DNA from: Trochalopteron elliotii
Lineage: Eukaryota; Chordata; Aves; Passeriformes; Leiothrichidae
Assembly: GCA_024734555.1 (NCBI GenBank)
Contig: JANPWX010000118.1
Location: 912,117-976,116 of the forward strand
DNA length: 64,000 nt
Direction of reading: 5' to 3'
Positions 1 to 10,641 of this stretch are shown piece after piece. The stretch's first letter is position 1; each line of letters begins with the position of its first letter. The notes under the pieces were generated by a model, which saw only the letters and a program-made list of their open reading frames with translations, did no database searches and was not told the origin of the DNA. The position numbers were made by a program, and so were the translations under genes.

Positions 1-465
1 TCTTTCCTTTCCTTGCCCTCCTTGGGCTGCCCACGTGTCTGCACAGGGCCATGGCCATTCACTCTGTGGACAACTCTGAGTCTGGACTGCTCTTTTTTGG
101 CAGAACAACAATCTGTGCTTAGGTCAGCTGTAAATTTAATCGAGTGGCACAAAGGATTTAGTGCACCTTGCAGATAAAAATTGCCTTGGGCTGGACAAAA
201 GAAACACACATGCCATTCCCTTTCTCTCTTCCTGTGATGGCTTAGGCTGTGGTTGTTCTTTTTCCCTTTTGTCTCCCACTCCACGACGTACAACGCAGAT
301 GTTATTTGCATCTTGGTGTGTCTCAAAACACTATTCTTACCTAGCAATGATGAATTCAGTGTATGCAGCATAGAACTGTGATTTCCCTGGGGGTCCTTTG
401 TAGTAATAATTTCTGTAAATAAAGGCTGAAATCAGGATCTCTGTTGTAATAGGATTTTGTTTGTG
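1..465 (+). terminator. Candidate 3' UTR end with polyadenylation signal
   Basis: A canonical AATAAA lies at 418-423 in the context CTGTAAATAAAGGCTG. It is followed 20-40 bases later by a T/G-rich stretch (441-465, CTGTTG...TTTTGTTTGTG), the usual arrangement of hexamer, cleavage site and downstream GU-rich element of vertebrate genes. The 400 bases before it have no long open frame and the mixed composition typical of a 3' UTR. If real, the window opens in the last exon of a plus-strand gene whose coding part lies to the left. AATAAA occurs by chance about once per 4 kb, so the context rather than the hexamer is the evidence. Confidence 0.35.
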
Positions 466-1438
466 CAAGGGCTGGTAGCCGTGTCCCCCTGATGCTGCCA
501 TGTATTAGGATTGTAGACTTTATGACAGCTTTGTGTGTAGGATGGGAAGGGTGGGCTGGCACAGAACACCCTTGAAGGGAAGGGAGAGGCATAGGACTCA
601 CCTATGGGAAGTACTGGGAAGTTTGTAGGTCAGAAGCACAGTGCTGATGGGCACCTCCACTGTCTCTTGAACTGTTGGATCTCACCAGACTGGTTTGTAT
701 TCCTGACAGGGGGCTGGCTTTCTGCAAAGACCCCATGGCCAAGGTAAAGTCCCCATCCTGCGTAAGGTGCCAAAGCTTTTGAGTCTTGGCGGAGAAGGAA
801 GAGCCAGAGAGGTCTGAACAGGCTCCAGCAGCTCTTGCTGCTGCTGTGAGTGCATTGATCTGTGTGGAGGAAAGCTGCAACTTCTTCATTTGTCTCTGGA
901 CTCACAGAACTGGCGATTCCGTGAGCCGGTGACTGTGGTGACCCGCATCCCGAGGCAGCTGCCTTTCCGAGCAGCTCACCTCTATAAAACACACACCACT
1001 GCTGAGAGAGCAATTTGTCAGCCCCCTCCAATGAAGGGTGCATGAAAATGGTGCCTTTAATTATGCCTGCCTGGGAGAGAGGTGAGCGAGGAGCGTGTGT
1101 GATCGCAAGCCTTGGGGGCTGTTAGATTTTCTTCTCACCTGTTCTATCAGTAAGAAGTGCAGGGGGGAAGCACATTTATGTTTACACATTCACTCTGCTA
1201 CCCCTGCTGGGTGCAGTAACTCTTTCTGTGCTGGTGAAGGGGTGCTGATGGAAACTTCTCTTCAGTGGGAGGACTGGTGGCTGTGCTAGAAGTGATGGGG
1301 ACCTTTGTGCCTGGGCTGCTGCAGCATTGCAGAGCATCATCTCTGCAGGATGCTGAGCAGCTGTGGGTGAATGCAGCACATTTGAACATACCCACCTCAG
1401 ACACATTGGTAAATTAAAATTTCTATTCTTGTGCTGGC
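456..1438. other. Unique non-coding stretch
   Basis: No repeat family or gene is recognised. Overlapping minus-strand open frames of 81 to 137 codons (the longest at 630-1043) have no domain, no paired splice sites and low-complexity composition, so they are treated as chance frames. Confidence 0.6.
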
Positions 1439-1490
1439 TGTATCTCATCCTGAATTGTACCCATTGTATCTCATCCTGGTCCTGTACCCA
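1439..1490. repeat. Tandem duplication, 26-bp unit, two copies
   Basis: TGTATCTCATCCTG at 1439 recurs at 1465. Both copies end in GTACCCA (first copy) or TGTACCCA (second copy), giving two adjacent imperfect 26-bp units. This is a local slippage or duplication product with no coding role visible. Confidence 0.8.
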
Positions 1491-3059
1491 GGTTAGGTGG
1501 GCTCAGTACCACCTAGTGATGTGAAGCTGAACAGTAGCTCGACTACACTATGGAGGTGAGAGGCTTTTCCTCAGGCAATGATGGCAAAGGATGCGTGCCA
1601 GGTTTGGTGTCAGCAGCAGAGAGTTGTCCTATTCTCAAAAATAACCAGGTGCCAGAATTGTTTGTCACGTGAAAAGGTGTGCTGGCGGTTCATCCCTCCC
1701 TGGCATCACCTGGAAGGCTCAAGTGAGCTCTGACAAAGCCTGCACACCATTCACAGTGTAATTAGCACCACAAGTCTTGCTAATTGCTGAGGGTTTTTTC
1801 TCTTTCCCCTCCCTTTTTCCAGCACAAAATATCTCTAGTTATCTTGGGTTAACATCATAGTAGACAGTGTGCTAAGCCTGGATGCTCCTTCTGAGGGCTG
1901 GTGTCAGGAATAATTACTGCCATAGTAAGCTGATCAGCCCTTCCTTATTAGCTGCTGTTGTTGTTACTCGACATTGATTAGTAATTTGTAGCTGCCAGTG
2001 CTCTTCTCTGCCCTCAAAGCCGAGGGTTTGCTGGTGCTGCCCTGCTGCTCTGCCAAGGACAAACGAACATTTTCCACCCTTGCCACCCACCTCAGAACTT
2101 CCCTGTCTAGAGTGTGGTTTTTAAATCTCCAGCTCATGGCTGGGAGAGCAGCAGCAGCCCTGTATGAATGCTGACTTTGCAGCTGAAAATTGCTGAGGGT
2201 CCGTCCCAGCCGGCTGCAGTGGTGGAAGATCTTGTGGTGAATGACCCAGTGGCGGGACAATGTTTGTAATTTCAGGCTGAGAGCTTCACAGTGATGCCCT
2301 CAAGTCCTGCATCATCCTGCTGGTTAGAGAGGTCAGTGGAGATGCCACCATAAATATCAAATGGCTCCAGAGGGATCTGTGATGTTTGTTGGTGGCTGCT
2401 CAGGTGTGTTCATGTCTGAGCTGGTGAGCAGCAGTGAAGGTGGGTTTTGGAGGGGAATGAGGAGAAAACACACCTGTACTCTCTATCCTGTTGTGAGATA
2501 CTCAGTGTGTTTTGAAGTAATGCCACTTAGCAACTTGAAACTTGCCAATGCTGGGAGAATGGGAGCTTCCCAACCAAGACCTGGGGTCAGGAGTCCTTGC
2601 TTACAGTGCTGACTCCCTCTGTGGTTGGCTCTGTCTCTTATGTCTTTCAGCTGTTCCTATCTAGCTCTGAGAGCCACGTGCCATCACTTGTTTGTCTGAC
2701 CTGCTGGTCTGGGGACCAGCTGTGCCTGTCAAAGCAGGGTCAGAGAGCAGAAGGCAGGCTTGCAAGCCTGTGCTGGGATGGAGAGGGAAGTTTGGGGAAA
2801 GGAATAAAGGAATGCAAGTGCCTTTTATGTGACCCGTGTCTCTTGTGTCAGCATGTTGCTGGCTCACATGTTGTCTCAGGACCTCAGTGGCAAATCTTTT
2901 GAGTGTTTTGGCTTGTCCAACGTGGCCCCTTGCAGAGTGACATCCCAGGGGATGCTGTCCCACCAGACACCTGCAGGCAAACAGTAACCTACCCTGGGCA
3001 AGCCCTCTGTGGAGGGGACACGGAGCAAGGCTTGGGCTGGCACGGAGCAGAGCAGGATC
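1491..3059. other. Unique non-coding stretch
   Basis: No gene or named repeat is recognised. It contains the inverted homeodomain-like sites annotated separately at 1759-1787, and its right end rises in G+C and CpG toward the block that starts near 3060. Minus-strand open frames (2661-3140, 159 codons) show no recognisable domain. Confidence 0.6.
1759..1787. promoter_or_regulatory. Inverted pair of TAATTA-type homeodomain-like sites
   Basis: TAATTAGCA at 1759-1767 and TGCTAATTGC at 1778-1787 form an inverted repeat with 8-bp arms (AATTAGCA / TGCTAATT) and a 10-base spacer. TAATTA/CTAATT cores are typical of homeodomain dimer targets. The surrounding 1735-1860 is somewhat AT-rich and lacks repeats. 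Function is inferred from the motif only. Confidence 0.3.
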
Positions 3060-3489
3060 CCCATCCATCTCAGCCGGCCGTGCCGCCGGCGCTGGGAGGC
3101 GGCTGGGAGGCAGCGTGTGCCATCCCCGTCCGTCTGACACGGCAGGTATAAATCATGCATGGGCAGCAGAGACGGCGGGGAACGCGCCTCCTCTCACCCC
3201 TACTCTGACTAGCATCCCTGTGATGCCAGGGGGGTGGCAGGGGGCAAAGCTTGATGTCACTTCTTGGCACTCTCAGACGACGTTATTCAAAGAGACGGTG
3301 ACCTCTCCTGGCACGCCGAGCGCTGCCGGGGACCTCCAGCCCCGCGTCTGCGGCAAATCAAATGATGTGCTGTGGGAGAGGAGGGCTGGCACTCAGACAT
3401 CCATCACCAGCCCGCTGACCGTGGAGGAGAGGAAGAGAGCTGCCAAGAAGCCTCCCCTCCATCAGCCCTCGGAGGCGCCGGTGGCTTAA
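3060..3489 (+). other. CpG-rich block with candidate coding exon
   Basis: About two dozen CpG dinucleotides lie between 3060 and 3360, in clear contrast to the CpG-poor flanks. An open plus-strand frame runs from 3115 to a TAA at 3487-3489 (124 codons). Its second half is hydrophilic and basic (ending LTVEERKRAAKKPP and a short Pro/Ala tail) and looks more protein-like than other frames here. A plausible splice acceptor, TTGGCACTCTCAG, ends at 3289, which would make 3290-3489 a terminal coding exon. A TATAAA-like string sits at 3146. I do not recognise the protein. The alternatives are a CpG-rich regulatory element or chance. Confidence 0.3.
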
Positions 3490-4382
3490 ATCCTGGGGTG
3501 TCTTCTTACTCATCCATTAGTGGACACTAACCACAGCTCCCCGTACAAGCACCTTAATGGCTGCCCCATCTGGACAAGCCCTAATTAAGACTGAGGAGTG
3601 GTTTCTTTTCAAAACCCGTGCCCAAGTGTGTTTTTCTAGTTTCTCACCTTCCCAGATGAGATTTCCAGGGCTCAGGCTAGGTGATTTTTCTTTTCTTTAG
3701 TAGTTCCAGTGATTCACCAGTTTAAAAACGTGAGAGGACTGCAGGACACCCGATCAGGCTTCCTTTCTGATCACACATTCAGGGGATTTTATTATCTTTT
3801 CTTTTCCTCTCCAGAGAGCTCAAGCTCTGAGGTAGCTCAGGTAGAAACCTGCAAACCACAGAAATTAATCTTTGCTGACAAAAGCTTTCTGACTAAGTAC
3901 TGGTCTGGGTTTGAGGATGTGCTTGATGCTCCCAGGTGAGCTTGCAAAGGTGGAGGGAGCACTGGTGTGTCCCACCACTGTGGCATGGATCACAACAGGG
4001 TGTGCACTCACTGTGGGGCAGAGCTGGGGGGTCCAGGCCACTGTGTATGTGGCAGTGACTGTGTAATGCCACTGCTGGGGATCTTGGAGGGTGAGACCAG
4101 TGAAGTGCTAGAGATCTGCATCTTGCCTGCAGGCTGCTCTGTAGGGCTGAGAGGTTTCTTCAGCTTGGAGTCTCCAGCTCCTGTTCTTCACTAGTGCAAT
4201 CCAGTCTACACTAGTGACTTCAATGGGCCAGCCTTAGTTTACCTAACATGAGGATGTTACCTCAGCTGAATTCCCTGGCTCATCCTCTCCCCTGTGGTCT
4301 ACCCAGCTTCTTGTCCAGCTTGCCCCTGCTGTGGAGACCACCATCTCAGCCGCAGGAGCAATGCTGGGCCTTGGCTGCTGGT
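3490..4382. other. Unique non-coding stretch
   Basis: The sequence is CpG-poor with no recognisable repeat or gene. Short open frames occur on both strands without splice logic. Confidence 0.6.
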
Positions 4383-5213
4383 TCATGTACCATTGGAAAA
4401 GGTAGAGGCTGCCGTGCTCTCCCCCTTCCTTGTGCTTTGGGGTAGGTGTGGTTTCTGCAACACTGAACACACCAGTGGAGGACACTGCAGGCAAGCCTGC
4501 AAGTGTCCCATGTGTTCATTGCCTGAATTGTGCTCCTCTGTGGAGGACCTGCCTCCCTCTGCTGACCAGGAGGTGCTGGTGATGTGCCACTCTGGTCTTG
4601 TGTGATAGAGGCAGCAGCATGTGAGAGGCTGTTGACTCGGAGGGCAGCATGGGACAAAAAATGCTGTGGAGAATGTGTCTGCTGTGGAGTATGGGCCTGA
4701 TTTGAAGTGGTGTCTGCTGGGATCTGAGCCTGCCCGTACAGAGGACTTTGGGTGGTTGGCACTTGTGTGCAGAAAGAATTTGAGATGCTTGGCTGAGCCA
4801 GGTGCTTTCAAACCTATTTCCATTTCACAGGCACTGCAGTGAATGCTGCATTGGTGTCTCCCCACAGGACAGTTCAGTCCCCTCAGGATGGTCTGCCCAG
4901 TGGTGTAAAGAAGCTTCCCCAGCTCACATCTCTCCAAGTGGGTTGCTGAAGGTAAGATAAGCTTCAAACACCCCAAGGCAGAAGGAATAATTCTTACCCA
5001 AGCTCTGGCCAAGTTCTCCTGAGGAGAAAAGAAAGACCCAAGTGTTGCAACATCCCTTAAAGCTCTCTGAGCAATGATGACTGAAATCCCCTGGAATCTG
5101 GCCCATGCTGTGCTCCCAAACCTGAGGCTCCCCGTCCCTTCTGACAGCACAGGTGCCTGGGGAGTGTGGAAATTCCTCCCAGGTTTTCCCAACCCCTTTC
5201 CCAGGCCAGGCAC
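4383..5213 (-). other. Longest open frame in the window (276 codons), unassigned
   Basis: The minus strand stays open for 276 codons. The predicted product is rich in Ser, Cys, His and Pro. It has no signal peptide, transmembrane segment, heptad pattern or domain I can name. Several shorter frames overlap it on both strands (for example minus 4346-4762 and 5057-5347), which suggests that the region is stop-poor through composition rather than coding selection. An open run of this length is uncommon by chance in a 64-kb window, so it is recorded, but I infer that it is probably non-coding. Confidence 0.12.
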
Positions 5214-8200
5214 TGGGCCTCTAGATGGCAGTGTTTCTGTTCAGGAGCCCAGCAGCCGCTTCCCAGGCCAGCTCCATGGATCCCTTTCGTGCCAGGCTTT
5301 GGAGAAGCTCCGAGATTAATGCTGGGCTGAAGTGGGCAGCTTAGCACCCCGCTGCCTCTTATCTCTTCCTCAGTGAAAGTGGCTTGAATTTTGTGACCTT
5401 AGGGGACCAGCGGCTTTAGGAGGCTGGACAGAAGTTTCTGGCTGTCCTTCCCTGCCACGTGATGAAATTGGCTCAGGGTTGATTGCTCGGACAATTGCCT
5501 GTTGGTCAGGGAGGTAGCAGGGATTTTGGAGCTGGTGGGTGTCCTTTGCTGTGGCAAAGCTCAGCGAGTTTTCTGTGTGTGCTTGAGGATGCAGACAGGG
5601 GCTCTACTCTTCCCAATGTATGTGGAGGCTGACTGTGTGGGACCAGGGCCTTGTCTTTGGCTGGAGGAGAGCTGGGAGCTTAGGGAAGGAAAATGCTGGA
5701 GAGAGGACTGTAATTGCTCCTGCACACTTGGAGCTGTCACTTGCTGTCACCTCCTCCCTGCACCTGGCTCTGCTCACTGCCTGAGTGATGGAGACCCAGG
5801 GCTCAGTACCCTCCTCCTTTCCCAGGGCTTCTGCTGTGATGCTGGATGGAGACCACACCTAAGAGGCTGTGCCCCTGTTTATCTTCTCTCCTGGATGCCA
5901 ACCTGACAGGTACTTTCTTTGTCCATATAAGTGTCAAGGGAGAAAGATGGAGGGAGCCTGAGGGCTGCTGTCCCTCACTGGCTGCACTTGGTAGCTTTGC
6001 CTCAAGCTTGGGGCTGATCTCACTTGGCTTCTGACCACATTTTATCATGGACTCAACCCATTTGGGGTCAAGAAAGGGAGAGGAAGACTCAGAAAGCCAG
6101 GGATGTGTTCCTCCCCCTGGGAGCTGTGAAATGGAGCACATGTAGACTGGGATTCTGTAACTTTTCCCTATTACAGCCCTCGTGGAAGCTGGCAATAAAA
6201 TACAGCCCCTTGCCAAGGCCCCCAGAGAGCTGAGTGGGGGGAAGGCAACACCATATTCAGCAAAGGTCTCAACCATTTGTACTCATTGTGGCTCCTTGGG
6301 GTTTTATGAATCTAAGTGTACCCTCATCTTGGGAGAACTGGGTTTGCTCTGTGGGCCAGAAATAGAGATTAGACCCAGATCTTGCTTGAGCTTGGCTGGT
6401 GTGGTGACAACAGCTGACCTGGGATCCAGGGCAGTTTCCTCTTCAGTTAATTCCTACCACTTCCACTAAGGGAAGTGTTGAGATGGGTGTGAGAGCATTT
6501 CGTTCCTGCATGGCAAGGATGGGAGGAACAAGCCCTCCTCCTGAAGCTCTCCTCTTGTACTCCATCCCCTCCCTCTCCCCTTTGCCTGCCTGGCCTGGCT
6601 CACCCAGCCTGGCCCCTTGCTGGGGCTGCTCATGCTCCCCCTCAGCACTGTGGAGGAGCCTGGAGCTGCTCCTGAGCAGTGGAATGATGCTGGTGCTGCA
6701 AAGTGTGGAAGTGGTACTGGATTTCAGGGGCTGCAGGATATGCCAATGGTTTCCCAGCTCTGCCACAGCAGAGCAGAAATCATTCCTATCTTCCTGTGCA
6801 TCATTTCCCTCTGCATAAAACAGACAGTGATCCTTTTCTTGCCTCCTTGAGTTGATGCCAAAGGAGAGAGACTGGTTCCTCCTTGTTTTTCCCCCAGCAC
6901 AGATGATAGTCTCTTTGGGGTTGGCATGGTCATGTCTGGGCTGTCCAATCCCCCAGGAGACCTTGGGCCCTGGCTTTGCAGGAGTGTGGCAGCAGAGATG
7001 AGCTGCCTGGCTGTCCCTCAGCCTCTCAAGGCCATGAGACAGCTCATTCCCAGCCTATGCATGAGCTTTCTCTGCCAGTCCTGCACCTGCAGCCTGGGAA
7101 AATGGCTCTAGTCATGCTGCAGCAGGCATGGACAATTGATTATAAGTGGTCATAGATTACCTGGAGCAATGCTATTAAATTTAATACACTTCTCCACTGG
7201 CTCTTGGGGCTCAGCCTTGGGTTGTGTAACTGACATCTTGTTGCAAAGCATTTTGGGGACATTGCAAGGGGCGGGAGACAAAGAGATTCAACTGCAAAAA
7301 GAGGGAGAAGAAGATGAGTTTCTGTTGAGATTTATTTCCTGCCCTATAATTGCCCAGAAAAGCTGTGTAAACCTTCTCTGTTTGTGGAACAAATACTGCA
7401 AGAGTTACTGCTCTGACCTTTTTTTTTCTTTTCCACTGGACAATTGTCTGTGCCCTTGCTATTCTGAAGCCTTGATATGCTGCTGGCAGATTTATGCCAT
7501 GTTGAAACCCACTTCTTATTGCCTCAGAGTTGATTGGAAGAAAGGAAACTTGCTTGCTGAAAAAATAAACCCGCTACCATGTGCCCTGCATGCCAAGCTG
7601 GGGTTGAAGTTTAGAAGTCCTCTTTTCCTTGTCAGCTCCTTGTCTTCTGTCACTGTGTCATCTTTGAAAGGTGAGGGACTAGCTCCAAAGAGGATCACCA
7701 CTGGATTTAGGCAAGAGTGAGACACCTAATGAGCAACCCACACTTTGATGCAGCGAGGCCACTGCTTTCTCTCAAGGGACGGGTTGTTCAGCGTGCAAGT
7801 CCTGCCCTGGCTTAACAAAAGCCTGTGGCAAATCCCCATGTGAACACTCTCACATTGATTTGGCAGCTGCTAAATTTGGGAATAAATCCACCTTCCATGG
7901 CAGCAGTAGTAAATCAGATGAGGCATGTCCAGTGGGGGTTTGGAGTCCACTGCAAAAATGCATTCAGTTTGTGTGTGGTTCAGAGCTTGCCTGTGCTGAA
8001 GAGGACTTGGTGCTAAAGCTCTCTGGAGCAAACCTTGGAGTTTTAATCCTGTCCTGGGTGAGATCCCAGGTGAGATCTCTGTTAGTGCTTTTTGGAGTCT
8101 TCATCACTTTGCAAGCCTCTGATATTGGTGCTTCGAGCCCCTTTTCCCTCTGTATCATCACAGAACTGACAAGCCAACAGGGTTGTATAGTAGCCAGACA

Positions 8201-10320
8201 GTCTAGAGAGACTGTACAACAAAGGCCACTTGGAGTCATCGATCCTCCCCTTGAATGCCACACAAGAGCAGATGCCAATTGCCAACCTCAGCTCCTCATA
8301 AGTGTTGGGTGGGTTTGAGGTCTATTACTACTGGCCCTGTCCAGGCAGAGCATTGGTTCTGTCTGTAGGTTTTATTCTGGGTAATATAGGGTTCTTATGG
8401 TAAGCTGCTAAATGTCAGTGCTCATTAGCAAGAACGTCATCCCGGGAGTGTGTTTCTCCTTGTGTTGGAAGCTACTGGTGTTTCACTGAGTGTCTGAGTG
8501 GAGGATCAGGCCTGTATGTGTGTATATGTGGATGTCCCCGTGCACTTCCTCCTGCAGGTGACAGGAGAGCAGAGGGTGTGGGGTTTAATCCGTGTGTCTG
8601 TGTGGGCGGCTCTGCCGAGGCTCTTTGTCAGCTGGAATCCCAGCACAGGGCTCTGCGGCATCAGCCGTGCCTTCTTTTTTGCCTTCTGTCACATTTGGAA
8701 GCAGGGAAGATGTAGCTGAGTCTTGCAATAGTAGGTCAAAACATACTGCAGCACTAAAACATCAGAGCAAAAGCTTTCTTGTACAAACACATGGTTTTAT
8801 TCATCCTGTTATTTTCTTTATCAAATGCTTACTTGCCTTTATGGAGCAGCTTTCAGCCCCAGGGAAAGTAAATGTCTCTGGGAGGGAAGCTGGGCTAGTG
8901 ACTGGAGTGGGTGACAATTATGGAAAATGGGCAGTCTGGACTTTTATTCTTGGTTCTGCTCTGGTTCCTGTCCTCCAGATCTCTGAAGAGCTGAAGGAAT
9001 GAAGTGCAGGGGCTGTCACTGCATGTGTACGTGGCACAGAGCGTGGTGGCACCCCCAGAGCATGGGTGCAGCAAGAAATGCCAGTCATGCTTGCAGCTGT
9101 TTCTGGCTGGGGAGCAGTCTGGTTAGGGTACAGCCTGGTTAAGGTGCTGGAACGAGCTCTTTTATCCAGGCAAAGCCTTGCCTGGAATTCTTCAACGTCC
9201 AGACATGCAGACAGCTTATTTTTAAGGTCTCATTCGAAAGATGTCAGCTCCCCCTCCCTGCTCTTCCCCAGGCAGCGAGAGCAGAAAACTAAATTTATCT
9301 GCATTGGGACAGAGAGAGCTGGAGTAAACCAGCCAGGCACTGCTCCAGATCTGCTGGGTGGAACAACTGGCACAGAGCTGTCTGTCTGTCCGAGTCAGAG
9401 GTGCTGGGCTGCAGCTGATGCTGGGCTGACTGTGACACCTGCACAGCATTTTTCATTCCTGTCCCTGGGGTTCAGAATTTGCTGGAAAGTTTGCCTTGTT
9501 GAAGTGATATTTTATCAGTCTCTGGGTTAATATGTTTCTTCTGTAGGTGAGGCAAAGCAGTCCCTCTGCTTCGTGGGAGACAGATGAGGAACTACACTCC
9601 TCCCCTTTCTTCCCAAGACCTTGTGAGGACCCCAGGGAGGAAACAGTGCTGGAGAGGAGGTGAAGCCCTTGTTGCTCAGGAACTTTTGAATATCCTGTAG
9701 GTAGTGCACAGGAATGGGTACTGTGAAGGACTCAAATATTTTCAGTTTGAGAGTAGCAGCCCACAGGTCCCTTTTTGATGTCATTCTTGATTGGTGGAAA
9801 GGAACATAGGGCAGATGTTTGAATGGGTGTGTGCTGCACACTGCTGTGTGCCTGAGGTAAAGAAGAGACTCTTTACTGTGTTCCTTCCTGAGGCTGTCTG
9901 GGGCATGGACAAGTGGGGAATCAGTAGGATCTGGTTTTTTTTCTTTTCCCCTTCCTAAAACTGGAGCATCCTTCTCTGTCAGGCTGCTGCTAATGAGTTA
10001 GTTAAACAGCATCTCCTTACTGGAAACTCTTTTCAGTCCAATTAAGATCTTGCAACATGTCAGTTGTGACAATAAAAGTGAATTAAGGCTCATTTCTTCT
10101 TTTTTACGATGTTTATTAGAAGATGGGAATGCTCATTTAGAGGAGCTAATCGTGGTTATTTATTTGTCAGTGGTACCAAGAAGCCCCTGCTTAGGCTAGA
10201 GACCCAGTGCTAGATGCTGTGTGTTCGTGGAAGGAGTGGGAGCCTTGGATAACCATGCAGGAAGAGGCCAGCTGAGGTAGGGAGTGACCATTTAGCCCCA
10301 GCTGCAGGACTTGCTGTTGC
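5214..10320. other. Unique non-coding stretch
   Basis: About 5 kb has no named repeat and no supported gene. A 194-codon plus-strand open frame (7136-7720) contains Cys-rich and Leu-rich runs but no recognised domain. A short direct repeat, GGTGAGATC, occurs twice near 8056-8078. The interval 10040-10170 is AT-richer (ACGATGTTTATTAG, GCTAATCGTGG) and may be a small conserved element. Nothing else stands out. Confidence 0.6.
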
Positions 10321-10326
10321 TTGAAG

Positions 10327-10641
10327 ATGCTGGGAGAGCCACTGGAGTCAAAGAAGGAAAGAGGAGAATGCGCAATCCATCTTCCCTCTCAAGCTACTTT
10401 GATTCAATGGCTTGGCCAAGACTTAAAGCAAGCTCTTCCAGGATCTGAGCTGCTAGTGAAGATGCTTTCCAGCATATCTGACAGGGAAAAGGAGTTATTT
10501 TATTGCTGTGAGGAACCCAGGCAGCTGGATGTAATAGAAAAGGCCTGTAGGAAGGTTCAGAGCTTCACCTTGTTTTCAAGGGGAGCTTGGTTTGTGCTTC
10601 TCAAACCCTTAACAAATAAAATGAAAAGATCCAGTAATTAA
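10327..10641 (+). other. Unassigned open frame, 104 codons from ATG
   Basis: An open frame begins at the ATG at 10327 and ends in TAA at 10641, with an AATAAA hexamer inside its end (about 10616). The predicted peptide is mixed and partly amphipathic (segments such as LIQWLGQDLKQALPG and SDREKELFYCCEE), unlike the Ser/Pro-rich chance frames nearby. There is no recognised family, no obvious promoter and no repeat match by eye. It could be an exon of an unrecognised gene, a decayed retroelement or chance. Confidence 0.12.

Noticed and set aside
7136..7720. 194-codon plus-strand open frame as a gene
   Set aside because: No domain, no splice logic, Cys/Leu-rich composition, and no similarity I recognise. 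Treated as chance.
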